Below are positions 16,226 to 24,222 of a stretch of DNA of 64,000 nucleotides, piece after piece. Positions within the stretch are counted from its first letter, which is position 1; the number at the start of each line of letters is the position of its first letter. Position numbers and translations under genes: made by a program. Below the pieces are notes generated by a model that made no database searches, was not told where the DNA came from, and worked only from the letters and a program-made list of their open reading frames with translations. Source of the DNA: Terriglobia bacterium (lineage in GTDB: Bacteria; Acidobacteriota; Terriglobia; Acidiferrales; UBA7541); the NCBI GenBank assembly GCA_020072785.1, contig JAIQGG010000002.1, positions 930,001 to 994,000 of the forward strand, in the 5' to 3' direction.

Positions 16226-17104
16226 ATGGACGTGAAGAGCATTGCCGTGATCGGTGCAGGAACGATGGGGAGGGGAATCGCCTACGCCGCGGCGCTGGGC
16301 GGCTACCGCACCATTCTCGAAGACATGATGCCGGAGTCGCTCGAACAGGGCATGGCGTGGATCCGCAAGGCCTTCGACGAAGGCGTCGCTCGCGGCAAGG
16401 TCGAAGCCGCGGTGCGTGACGCGGCGCTCCAGCGCATCGAGACCGTGCGCTCCGTGGAAGACGCCTGCCGCGAAGCCGACATGCTCATCGAGGCCGTGCC
16501 CGAGGAGATGGAGTTGAAGCTCGAGCTCTTCACCCTCTTCGACAAGTTCGCCAGGCCCCGCGCCATCCTCGCCAGCAATACCTCCGGCCTTTCCATCACC
16601 GAGATGGCGGCCATGACCTTCCGCCCCGAGCTCTGCGTGGGCATGCATTTCTTCAATCCCGTGCCCAAGATGAAGCTGCTGGAACTGGTGCGCGCACTGG
16701 AAACTTCGGAGGAGACCATCGCCGCGTGCCGCGAGGTGGGGCGGCGCATGGGCAAAGAGGTGGTCGTGGTGCGCGAGTCGCCGGGCTTCATCACCAGCCG
16801 CGTGAACGCACTGATCGGCAACGAGGCCTTCGCCATGCTCGAAACGGGCATCGCCTCCGCCGAGGACATCGACAAGGCGCTCAAACTGGGGCTGAACCAT
16901 CCCATGGGGCCGTTCGAGCTGGGGGACCTGGTGGGCCTGGATGTCCGCCTGGGCGTTCTCGAGAATCTGCACAAAACGCTCGGCGATAAATACCGCCCCA
17001 ATCCGCTGCTGCGCCAGTACGTGAGCGCCGGACGCCTGGGGCGCAAGGCCGGACGCGGGGTCTTTGACTATTCGGAGGCCAAGCCGGGCGAGAAAAAGGG
17101 ATAA
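16226..17104 (+). CDS. 3-hydroxyacyl-CoA (3-hydroxybutyryl-CoA-type) dehydrogenase
   Basis: A 292-residue NAD-dependent dehydrogenase. The N-terminal Rossmann motif is 'IAVIGAGTMGRGIAYAAALGG' (residues 5-25). The catalytic His lies in 'VGMHFFNPVPKMKLLELV', after 'ASNTSGLSITEMA'. The C-terminal dimer domain has 'SPGFITSRVNALIGNEAFAMLE' and 'GLNHPMGPFELGDLVGLD'. The length is typical of the stand-alone Hbd/PaaH form. ATG 16226 is chosen (site acaggag); a longer upstream reading frame runs through the amidohydrolase gene. It oxidises 3-hydroxyacyl-CoA after the hydratase step of the cluster. Confidence 0.92.
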   Translation: MDVKSIAVIGAGTMGRGIAYAAALGGYRTILEDMMPESLEQGMAWIRKAFDEGVARGKVEAAVRDAALQRIETVRSVEDACREADMLIEAVPEEMELKLELFTLFDKFARPRAILASNTSGLSITEMAAMTFRPELCVGMHFFNPVPKMKLLELVRALETSEETIAACREVGRRMGKEVVVVRESPGFITSRVNALIGNEAFAMLETGIASAEDIDKALKLGLNHPMGPFELGDLVGLDVRLGVLENLHKTLGDKYRPNPLLRQYVSAGRLGRKAGRGVFDYSEAKPGEKKG

Positions 17105-17133
17105 TGGAAGCGCCGCCGGGGGGAGGCTTGCCC

Positions 17134-17682
17134 ATGAAGAAGCTGGCAGAGCGCATTGTGATCCGCCGGGGCGACCTGACGGAGATGGACGCGGACGCGA
17201 TCGTCAACGCCGCCAACAACGATCTGTGGCTGGGCGGCGGCGTGGCCGGGGCCATCAGGCGCAAGGGCGGCGAGGAGATTCAGAAGGAGTGCGACGCCAT
17301 CGGCAGCATTCCCGTGGGTGGCGCGGCGATCACCGGCGGGGGCAAGCTGAAGGCGCGCCATGTCATCCACGCCGCCAGCATGGAGCTGGGCGGACGGGCC
17401 ACCGCGGAAGCGCTGCGCCGCTGCACGGCGCATTCCCTGCGCCTGGCTTCCGAGCGTGGCCTCAAGACCATCGCCTTTCCCGCCGTCGGCACGGGGATTG
17501 CCGGCTTTCCCATCGCCGAGTGCGCGGAGATCATGCTGCGGGAAGCGGCGCAGCATCTCGCCGGCAACAGCGCCATCGAAACGATCTACTTTGTGCTCTT
17601 TGACGAAGAGGCCCGCCGCGTCTTCGAGCGCGCTTGGGAGAAGCTCCGGGCGAGCGACGCCGGGGGAGCCGCCACGGCGTGA
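17134..17682 (+). CDS. Macro domain protein (ADP-ribose binding/processing)
   Basis: A 182-residue single macro domain. 'DAIVNAANNDLWLGGGVAGAI' holds the catalytic/binding Asn and the GGG loop, and 'FPAVGTGIAGFPIAECAEIML' holds the second phosphate loop. Such proteins hydrolyse ADP-ribose esters or bind ADP-ribose derivatives. Start ATG 17134 has a strong site (ggggggagg); an in-frame ATG at 17104 overlaps the upstream stop (TAATG) and would add ten Pro/Gly-rich residues. The link to the upstream CoA genes is positional only. Confidence 0.88.
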   Translation: MKKLAERIVIRRGDLTEMDADAIVNAANNDLWLGGGVAGAIRRKGGEEIQKECDAIGSIPVGGAAITGGGKLKARHVIHAASMELGGRATAEALRRCTAHSLRLASERGLKTIAFPAVGTGIAGFPIAECAEIMLREAAQHLAGNSAIETIYFVLFDEEARRVFERAWEKLRASDAGGAATA

Positions 17683-17713
17683 GCGCGGCTCTCGAGAAGG
17701 ACCTGACTCCGCC

Positions 17714-18859
17714 ATGACCGAATCCCGCCGGCAGACCCCGCTAGCTACTCTGCTCGTGGAACGCATCCGCCGCCAGGGCCCGCTGACCTTCGCCGACTAC
17801 ATGCGCGAGTGCCTCTATCACCCGCTGCACGGTTACTACAGCCGGAGCGAGGCGCGGCGCTTTTCCGACTACTACACCAGCGTGGACGTGCACCCCATCT
17901 TCGGGCGCCTGCTGGCGCGCCAGCTCGCCGAGATGTGGGCGCAGATGGGCGGGCCACAGGCGTTCTCCGTGGTGGAAGCGGGAGCGGGCGTGGGCCGCCT
18001 CGCGGGCCACATCCTGGATTTTGCGGAGACGCGCCTGCCGGAGCTGTATGGCGCGCTGCGCTACGTCGCCGTGGAGCGTTCGAAGGCGCGGCGCGAGCAG
18101 GCTTCCGGGGGCCTGGCCCGGCACATCGCGGCTGGCCGCTGCGCGGTAGCCCTCGAAATTCCCGCGCGGCTTCTCCAAGGCTGCCTCATTTCCAACGAGC
18201 TCGTGGACGCGCTGCCGGTGCATCGGGTCGTCATGCAGGGCGGCGCGCTCCAGGAACTGTTCGTCACCGAGCGCGCGGGCGCACTCGCGGAACAACTGGC
18301 GCCGCTTTCCACCTGCGCCATCTCCGAATACTTCGTGGCGCTGGGCATCCAACTCCGCGAAGGCCAGCAGGCCGAGGCCGGTCTGGAGGCCTGCGACTGG
18401 ATCACCGAGATCGGGCGGCGCATCGAGCGCGGTTTCCTGCTTACCGCGGATTACGGCCACGCGGCCGCGGAGCTGTACGACCAGCGGCACATGCGCGGCA
18501 CGTTGCTGGCGTACGAGAGGCACCGCGCCAGCGAAGACTACTACGCGGCGCCGGGCGAGCAGGACCTCACGGCGCATGTGAATTTCACGGCCCTGGAGCA
18601 GTGGGGCGCCAGGGCCGGCCTCGAGCGCGTGGGCCGCGTCTCGCAGACGGAATTTCTGCTGGCGCTGGGGCAGGGCAACGACTTCGCGGATCTCTACGAA
18701 CCCGGCGCCAGCGAAGCCGACCGCGTGCGCGCCCGCCTGCTCCTCAAGAACCTGATCTTCCCGGAAGGCATGGGCGAGCGCTTTTCCGTCCTCATCCACC
18801 ACAAGCGTGTCCCGGGCGCCCAGCTGACTGGGCTCGCAGGCATCCCCGGCCCGCGATAG
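17714..18859 (+). CDS. MidA/NDUFAF7-like class I SAM-dependent methyltransferase
   Basis: A 381-residue protein of the COG1565 (MidA) family. The N-terminal 'ITFADYMRECLYHPLHGYY'-like segment (about residues 24-42 here) is the family hallmark. The SAM site is 'FSVVEAGAGVGRLAGHIL' (about 84-101), followed by 'ISNELVDALPVHRV' and 'LLTADYGH'. In mitochondria the homologue methylates a complex I subunit; the bacterial substrate is not established. The start is ATG 17714, and longer frames upstream overlap the macro gene. This is the last gene of the plus-strand run. Confidence 0.87.
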   Translation: MTESRRQTPLATLLVERIRRQGPLTFADYMRECLYHPLHGYYSRSEARRFSDYYTSVDVHPIFGRLLARQLAEMWAQMGGPQAFSVVEAGAGVGRLAGHILDFAETRLPELYGALRYVAVERSKARREQASGGLARHIAAGRCAVALEIPARLLQGCLISNELVDALPVHRVVMQGGALQELFVTERAGALAEQLAPLSTCAISEYFVALGIQLREGQQAEAGLEACDWITEIGRRIERGFLLTADYGHAAAELYDQRHMRGTLLAYERHRASEDYYAAPGEQDLTAHVNFTALEQWGARAGLERVGRVSQTEFLLALGQGNDFADLYEPGASEADRVRARLLLKNLIFPEGMGERFSVLIHHKRVPGAQLTGLAGIPGPR

Positions 18860-18896
18860 AGCGGGCAGAAAATTTCCGGATAAGTTTTTGCCAAAA

Positions 18897-18931
18897 GATC
18901 TTGTAGCGCGGGACGCTTGAGCTACTAGATC
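18897..18931. terminator. Bidirectional hairpin between convergent genes
   Basis: GATCT-t-GTAGC … GCTAC-t-AGATC is a 10-bp stem with one T-T mismatch, plus an inner AGCG/CGCT stem. Read on the minus strand it is followed by TTTTGG, so it fits a terminator for one of the two converging genes. On the plus strand the T-run is weak. Confidence 0.5.
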
Positions 18932-18948
18932 CGTCTTGCCTGTGGCGG

Positions 18949-21126
18949 CTACGGCTGCGGCGGCTTTTTCAAGACCGGGCGGTCGCCGGGCGGCGGCGGT
19001 GGCGGCGCGGTGGGTGTGGGTGCGGTAGTGGCTGGAGCGGCGGGCGCGCTGCCGGGTTCCGCGTAGGCCTTCTTCAGCATGCGCTCGATTTCCGCCTGCG
19101 CCCCTCCGGTGTCGTCGTTGGTTTGCTTGGCCTTGCTGTATTCGTTGACGGCGCGTTCGCGCTGTCCCATCAGGTCGAAAATCTTCCCCAGATAGATGTG
19201 CGACCACACCTCGGTCCACTTCTCCGCGGGCTCCGGGACGGCCTGCGTAGCTTCGCGGAAGGCGTTGGCCGCGGCTTGGTAGTTTTTCTGGTAGAAGAAG
19301 GCCTCGCCCATGCGGAAATTGGCGAGCGACCGGTTGGGCTGGATGGCCAGCGCCCTCTGATACTGCGTGATCGCGTCGTAGTAGCGGCCCGCTTCCGCGA
19401 GCTCTTCGCCCCGCGCGATGGCCGCGCGGGCGCGCAGCGACGTGCTGGCCTTAAGGATCACGTTGTTCGGATCGATCTTGATTCCCCCGGGCTTGGGCCG
19501 CCCGAAGGTCTCCACGGTGAAGTCCGATTCCGTCCCGACCACTTGGATGGTCTTCTCCTCGGGGTTTCCTTCGGTGTCGATGCGCAGTTCCACGGGCATG
19601 CTGAAGGTGTCCAGAGGCTGCTTGATCTTGCCCACCACGCGAAAGCCTTTCGGCGTGCGGTAGACCACGTACTCCATGTTGAATTCCGGGATGCCCGTGG
19701 AGTTGAGCCACTGCGCGAAGAACGGCCGCAGATTCGGCGCCGGCTTTCCGGGCAGCGCCGCGGCCTGCGCTTTTTCGATGGCCAGGGCCTCGAAATCCTC
19801 GAGCCGCGCGGTCTTCCCGGCGTAGCGCGCGTAGAACTCGTGCAGCAGCGACTTGAAGGCCAGATCGCCCATCTGCGCGCGCAGCATGTGGAAGATCATC
19901 GCGCCCTTGTTCACCACCACACTGCGGTAGTCGCTGGAGTAGGGAGCGAGGTGCTGCGCCTGGGCCACCGGCGCGGCGTCCTCGTACATCAGCGCGCCCA
20001 CGGCGAACTCGTCCACCGTGCGCAGCCCCGCTTCGCGGCCCGCGTTCTGCTCTGCATAGAGCGCCTCGGAGTAACGCGCCAGGCCGTCGCTGATCCATAC
20101 ATCCGCGGGGCTCGCCGGGAGCACGCTATTGCCCCACCACTGCGCAGCCACCAGCCCGGCGATGGTGCGGTCGCTGCCTTTCGGGTCCCACAAGCGCTGG
20201 CTGAGCAGCAGCACGCCGGGCGCGGCGAACGAGCGCAGCGTGCCATCGGGGAGCTGGATAATCGTCAGGCTGGGATCGGGCAGCGGCCCGAAGAGATCGG
20301 AGAAGATGGTTACGGCGCGCGCAATGCTCCCGGCGAACTCTTTGGCGTTTGCGGATGCCGCGCGCGGCGCGTATACCGCGACGTCCAGCCCCTCGGCCTG
20401 CGTCGGCGAATACTGCAGGTTGCCGGCGACAAACGTGCCCACGGGACCGGGTGTGTCGCACTGAAAAACATAGAGCAGCCGGCCACCCGTGGCGCCGCTC
20501 TTGTGGGGCAGCGGCGTGGGGGACTCCGACTTGCCCGTGCCGGCCACGGCGTAGCTGTCCGGCACCTCCAGGCGGAATTTCGCGGTGTAGCGGCTGGCCG
20601 GATAGCCGGTCAGGGGAAACCAGCGCGCGGGAAGCAGCAGATACGCGCCCTCGGGCGTGATGGAGGCCAGGCGTACGCCGGGGACCGGGCTGTTCTCCTC
20701 GTTGGCCAGAATTCCCGTATAGGAATAGGTGAGCGTCACGCGGCTGCCCGCTGCCACGGGCGCCGGGAGTGTCACGTGGAGCAGCAAGGGGCTCTGCTGG
20801 TCACGTTCGAACGGGAGTTGCTTGCCGTTTTCCTCCACAACGGCTGTGACGTTCAGATTCGGATGCAGCTCCACATCCACGAGCCGCGAGGCTTCCGCCG
20901 CGAGGAAGGTGACGCGCGCGGTGGCCGACAGCGTCTGGCCGGCGCCGTCCAGCGAGGCGGCCACGTCGTAGTGCTCGGCACGGAAACTTTGCGGGCGCGG
21001 CTGCTGTGCGGGGAGGGCAGCGGCGAGCCCCAGGAAGCTGGTCAGCAGCAGAGGCAGCGAGAAAAACGAGATTGGTCGGCGCAAGGACCTTCCTTCCTTA
21101 TTCTTCAGGTGCGAATGGCACTCCAT
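18949..21126 (-). CDS. Secreted M1-peptidase-like protein with lost zinc site and C-terminal TPR
   Basis: A 725-residue exported protein. The signal peptide lies around residues 17-41. Residues about 45-240 resemble the M1 N-terminal beta domain, and 250-480 the catalytic domain. At the position of HExxH…E the protein has G324-L325-V-A-A328-QWWG and D347 ('VWISDGLARYSE'). All three zinc ligands (H, H, E) and the catalytic Glu are thus replaced, and the GAMEN-like exopeptidase loop reads 'SFAAPG'. It should therefore be inactive as a protease. Residues about 580-680 contain TPR-like repeats ('YYDAITQYQRALAIQPN'), and the tail is Pro-rich. It may be a scaffold or binding protein. It is the distal gene of a minus-strand run with lpxB (15-bp gap). 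Confidence 0.8.
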   Translation of the reverse strand: MECHSHLKNKEGRSLRRPISFFSLPLLLTSFLGLAAALPAQQPRPQSFRAEHYDVAASLDGAGQTLSATARVTFLAAEASRLVDVELHPNLNVTAVVEENGKQLPFERDQQSPLLLHVTLPAPVAAGSRVTLTYSYTGILANEENSPVPGVRLASITPEGAYLLLPARWFPLTGYPASRYTAKFRLEVPDSYAVAGTGKSESPTPLPHKSGATGGRLLYVFQCDTPGPVGTFVAGNLQYSPTQAEGLDVAVYAPRAASANAKEFAGSIARAVTIFSDLFGPLPDPSLTIIQLPDGTLRSFAAPGVLLLSQRLWDPKGSDRTIAGLVAAQWWGNSVLPASPADVWISDGLARYSEALYAEQNAGREAGLRTVDEFAVGALMYEDAAPVAQAQHLAPYSSDYRSVVVNKGAMIFHMLRAQMGDLAFKSLLHEFYARYAGKTARLEDFEALAIEKAQAAALPGKPAPNLRPFFAQWLNSTGIPEFNMEYVVYRTPKGFRVVGKIKQPLDTFSMPVELRIDTEGNPEEKTIQVVGTESDFTVETFGRPKPGGIKIDPNNVILKASTSLRARAAIARGEELAEAGRYYDAITQYQRALAIQPNRSLANFRMGEAFFYQKNYQAAANAFREATQAVPEPAEKWTEVWSHIYLGKIFDLMGQRERAVNEYSKAKQTNDDTGGAQAEIERMLKKAYAEPGSAPAAPATTAPTPTAPPPPPPGDRPVLKKPPQP

Positions 21127-21141
21127 AGGATAGCAAACCCT

Positions 21142-22302
21142 TCAGGAAGCGTTGCCTGGCCTGGTGCGCAACATGCGCACAATGGCATCGGCGGCGCGCT
21201 CGATGGCCCCCGGCGGCCCCAGGCGCTCGCGGACTTCCGCCAGCCCGCGGCGCAGCTCGGTTCGCGCAGCCTCCTGCTGCAAGAGGCGCAGGGCCTCCTG
21301 GGCGACGCGCTGCGGGGTAAAATCCTTCTGGATCAGCTCGGGCACGACGCGGCGCCCGGCGATGAGATTGACCATGCTGAAAAAGGGCGTGCGCACGAAC
21401 GGCTTGGCCAGCAGCGCGGTAAGCGCGCTGACGCGGTAGATCACCACCATGGGGGCGTCGAGCAGCGCGGCCTCCACCGTGGCCGTGCCGCTGGAGACGA
21501 TGGCCGCATCCGCGGCGGCCAGCGCGTCGTAAGTCTGGCCCTCGACCACCCGCAGGGGGAACTCCTGCGGCCAGCCCCGGCGCAACGCCCCGCAATCGCT
21601 TTCCGGAGCCGCCGCCAGAACGAACTGCGCCCCGGGAACGCTCTTCCGGATGAGCGCGCAGCCTTCGCGGAGCACGGGCAGATGCCGGGCCATCTCGCTG
21701 CTGCGGCTGCCCGGCAGCAGCGTGACGATGGGCCGCGCCGCATCCAGGCCGTTGCCGCGGCAAAACGCCTCGCGGCTCTGCGCCGCGCGCACCTCTCCCA
21801 CCAGCGGGTGGCCGATGAACTCCACGGGCACCCCGGCATCGCCGAAAAACTTCTCTTCGAAGGGAAAGATGCACAGGCCCAGCGCGAATCGCCGCCGGAG
21901 GAGGCGCACTCGCCAAGGCCGCCAGGCCCAGAACTGCGGGCAGACGAAATAGATATTGCGAACGCCCTGTGGGAGGAGCTTGCGCGCCAGCCGCAGATGG
22001 AAGCCGGGGAAGTCGGTGAGCACGGCGAGGGGCGGTCGGCGGCGGCCGGCTTCGGAGACCAGGCGCTGCATAGCGCGCAGCAGGGACGGCAGGTGCCGCA
22101 AGACTTCGGTGATGCCCACCACCGCGACTTCGGAGTAGTCGGTGACGGTCTCCACTCCGGCTTCGCGCATGCGCGCGCCGCCCATGCCGAATAGCGCCAC
22201 GTCCGCGCGCTGCCGCAGTGCCGTGGCCAGTTTCGCCGCGTACATCTCCCCGGAGGCTTCGCCGGCGGAGAGCAGGATGGGCGTGGGCGTCATGGAGGTC
22301 AT
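21142..22302 (-). CDS. lpxB: Lipid-A-disaccharide synthase
   Basis: A 386-residue glycosyltransferase of usual length. It condenses UDP-2,3-diacylglucosamine and lipid X to the lipid A disaccharide at the inner membrane. Family motifs: 'ILLSAGEASGEMYAA' (residues 8-22), 'LTDFPGFHLRLA', 'YFVCPQFWAWRPWRVR', 'FPFEEKFFGDAGVPVEFIGHPL' and 'VTLLPGSRSSEMARHLPV'. It shows the organism makes lipopolysaccharide-type outer membranes. No lpxA/D/K is nearby. It lies 45 bp downstream of the ABC exporter genes on the same strand, so an envelope-lipid substrate for that exporter is conceivable. Confidence 0.93.
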   Translation of the reverse strand: MTSMTPTPILLSAGEASGEMYAAKLATALRQRADVALFGMGGARMREAGVETVTDYSEVAVVGITEVLRHLPSLLRAMQRLVSEAGRRRPPLAVLTDFPGFHLRLARKLLPQGVRNIYFVCPQFWAWRPWRVRLLRRRFALGLCIFPFEEKFFGDAGVPVEFIGHPLVGEVRAAQSREAFCRGNGLDAARPIVTLLPGSRSSEMARHLPVLREGCALIRKSVPGAQFVLAAAPESDCGALRRGWPQEFPLRVVEGQTYDALAAADAAIVSSGTATVEAALLDAPMVVIYRVSALTALLAKPFVRTPFFSMVNLIAGRRVVPELIQKDFTPQRVAQEALRLLQQEAARTELRRGLAEVRERLGPPGAIERAADAIVRMLRTRPGNAS

Positions 22303-22347
22303 CGCGCGCGCAACCTCGCGCGGCGGGCCGGCGAGTGCGCGGCGGCG

Positions 22348-24222
22348 TCAGTCATTGGCCGGGAGCTGAGCTGCGGGCGCGCCGGGCGAACCGGCGGGCA
22401 GGCGCAGCTCCTGTTCCTTGTACTGGAGCTGATAGAGGCGGTAGTAGATGCCGCGCTGTGCCAGCAGCGCCTGGTGCGCGCCCTGCTCGCGCAGCCGGCC
22501 CTTGTGGAAGACCAGGATCTGGTCGGCGTGCTGGATGGTGCTCAGGCGGTGCGCGATGACCAGTGCCGTGCGCCCGGCCAGCAGGCGGTCCAGCGCTTCG
22601 CGGATCAGCAGCTCGGTCTTGGTGTCCACGCTGGAGGTGGCTTCGTCGAGGATCAGGAAGCGCGGGTTGTGCGCCAGCGCGCGCGCAAAGCTGATCAGTT
22701 GCCGCTGGCCCACGGAGAGCGTCGAGCCCCGTTCGTTGACCGGCGTGGCCACGCCTTCGCTGAGCGAGCGGAGGAAGGCCCCGAGGCCGATCTCGTCGAG
22801 CGCGCGCTCCGCTTCCTCGCGCGAGATCCCGGAAGTGCCCAGGCGCACGTTGGATTCGATCGTGCCCGTGAAGAGGAAGGGGTCCTGCAGCACGATGCCG
22901 AAATGCCGCCGCAGATCCTGCAGGTCCAGGAGCCGGATGTCCACTCCGTCCAGCAGGATGGCCCCGCGCTGGATGTCGTAGAAGCGCAGCAGCAGGGAGA
23001 TGAGCGTGGTCTTGCCGGCGCCGGTGTGCCCGACGATGGCCACGGTCTGTCCGGGCGCGACGCGGAAGGAGACGTCGCGCAGGACCCAGTCCGTGTCGGT
23101 AGGCTCAACGGCGGAACTGTAGGAGAACCAGACGTTGCGGAACTCGATCTCGCCGCGCGGCGCTGCGAGATGCCGGGCATCGGCTGCCGTCTGGATGGTG
23201 ATCGGCTCGTCCAGCAGCTTGAAGATGCGCTCGGAGGCGGCCATGGCCGATTGCAGAATGTTGAATTTCTCGCTGAGATCCTGGATCGGCCGGAAGAAGC
23301 GTTGCGCGTACTGCATGAAGGCGATGAGCACGCCAAGCGTCAGCTTGTCGGCGAAGATGCGCAACCCGCCGATCCAGAACAGCAATGCGATGGCCGCGAC
23401 ACCGAGAAATTCCACCGTCGGATAGAAGAGGCCGAAGGCCAGGATGGCGTCTTTGTAGGCCAGCATGTGATCGCGGTTGCGCCGCTCGAATTCGGCCTTG
23501 GCCTTCCGCTCGCGGTTGAAGAGCTGCACCACGCTCATCCCGCTGATGTATTCCTGGAGGAAGGAGTTGATGCGGGCGATGGCCGTGCGGATGCGCCGGT
23601 TGGCATCGCGCACGAAATTGCGGAAGACGAACGTGACGAGAAGAATGAACGGCAGCACCGCCAGCGCCGCCAGCGCCAGGCGCCAGTTCAGATAAAGCAG
23701 CAGGCCGGCCATCACCGCGAGCAGGAAGAAGTCGTTGATCATGGTGACGACGCCGGCGGCGAATAGGTCGTTGAGGGCGTCCACGTCGGTCGTCACCCGG
23801 GTCACCAGGCGCCCCACCGGATTGCGGTCGAAATAGCTCATCGGCAGGCGTTGCAGGTGCCCGAAAATCTCCCGCCGCATGTCGAACATGGTTTGCTGGC
23901 CCACGCGCTGCATGATGCGGATCTGGATGTACTGCGCGAGGAAATTCACCGTCAGGACCAGCAGAAAGATGACGCTGATCCAGACGATCCCGTGCCGCGC
24001 CTGGGCGGCCGTAAGCAGGCTGTTCGCGCCGGGAAGGATGTAGCGGTCCACCGCGACCTGGAAGAGTTTTGGCGGGGCCAGCTCCAGGGGGATGACGATT
24101 GCGGCCAGGGTGAGCGCAAAGATAACCCGCCACCTGTACGGCCGCAAGTACTGCAGCAGCCGCCGCATCAAACGCGCGTCGTAGGCTTTGCCGAGTGCTT
24201 CTTCTTCGTGCTGATTGCTCAT
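22348..24222 (-). CDS. ABC exporter half-transporter, consensus Walker B, altered signature
   Basis: A 624-residue half-transporter: N-terminal six-helix domain (about residues 20-330), then the ATPase domain with Walker A GHTGAGKTT, Walker B 'FLILDEATSSVD' (catalytic Glu kept) and H-loop 'VIAHRLSTI'. The signature reads LSVGQ instead of LSGGQ. The start is ATG 24222, overlapping the upstream partner's stop by 4 bp. The longer frame upstream runs through the partner gene. Together the two form a typical asymmetric heterodimeric exporter in which one ATP site is degenerate. The substrate is unknown (drugs, lipids or peptides are all possible). Confidence 0.9.
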   Translation of the reverse strand: MSNQHEEEALGKAYDARLMRRLLQYLRPYRWRVIFALTLAAIVIPLELAPPKLFQVAVDRYILPGANSLLTAAQARHGIVWISVIFLLVLTVNFLAQYIQIRIMQRVGQQTMFDMRREIFGHLQRLPMSYFDRNPVGRLVTRVTTDVDALNDLFAAGVVTMINDFFLLAVMAGLLLYLNWRLALAALAVLPFILLVTFVFRNFVRDANRRIRTAIARINSFLQEYISGMSVVQLFNRERKAKAEFERRNRDHMLAYKDAILAFGLFYPTVEFLGVAAIALLFWIGGLRIFADKLTLGVLIAFMQYAQRFFRPIQDLSEKFNILQSAMAASERIFKLLDEPITIQTAADARHLAAPRGEIEFRNVWFSYSSAVEPTDTDWVLRDVSFRVAPGQTVAIVGHTGAGKTTLISLLLRFYDIQRGAILLDGVDIRLLDLQDLRRHFGIVLQDPFLFTGTIESNVRLGTSGISREEAERALDEIGLGAFLRSLSEGVATPVNERGSTLSVGQRQLISFARALAHNPRFLILDEATSSVDTKTELLIREALDRLLAGRTALVIAHRLSTIQHADQILVFHKGRLREQGAHQALLAQRGIYYRLYQLQYKEQELRLPAGSPGAPAAQLPAND

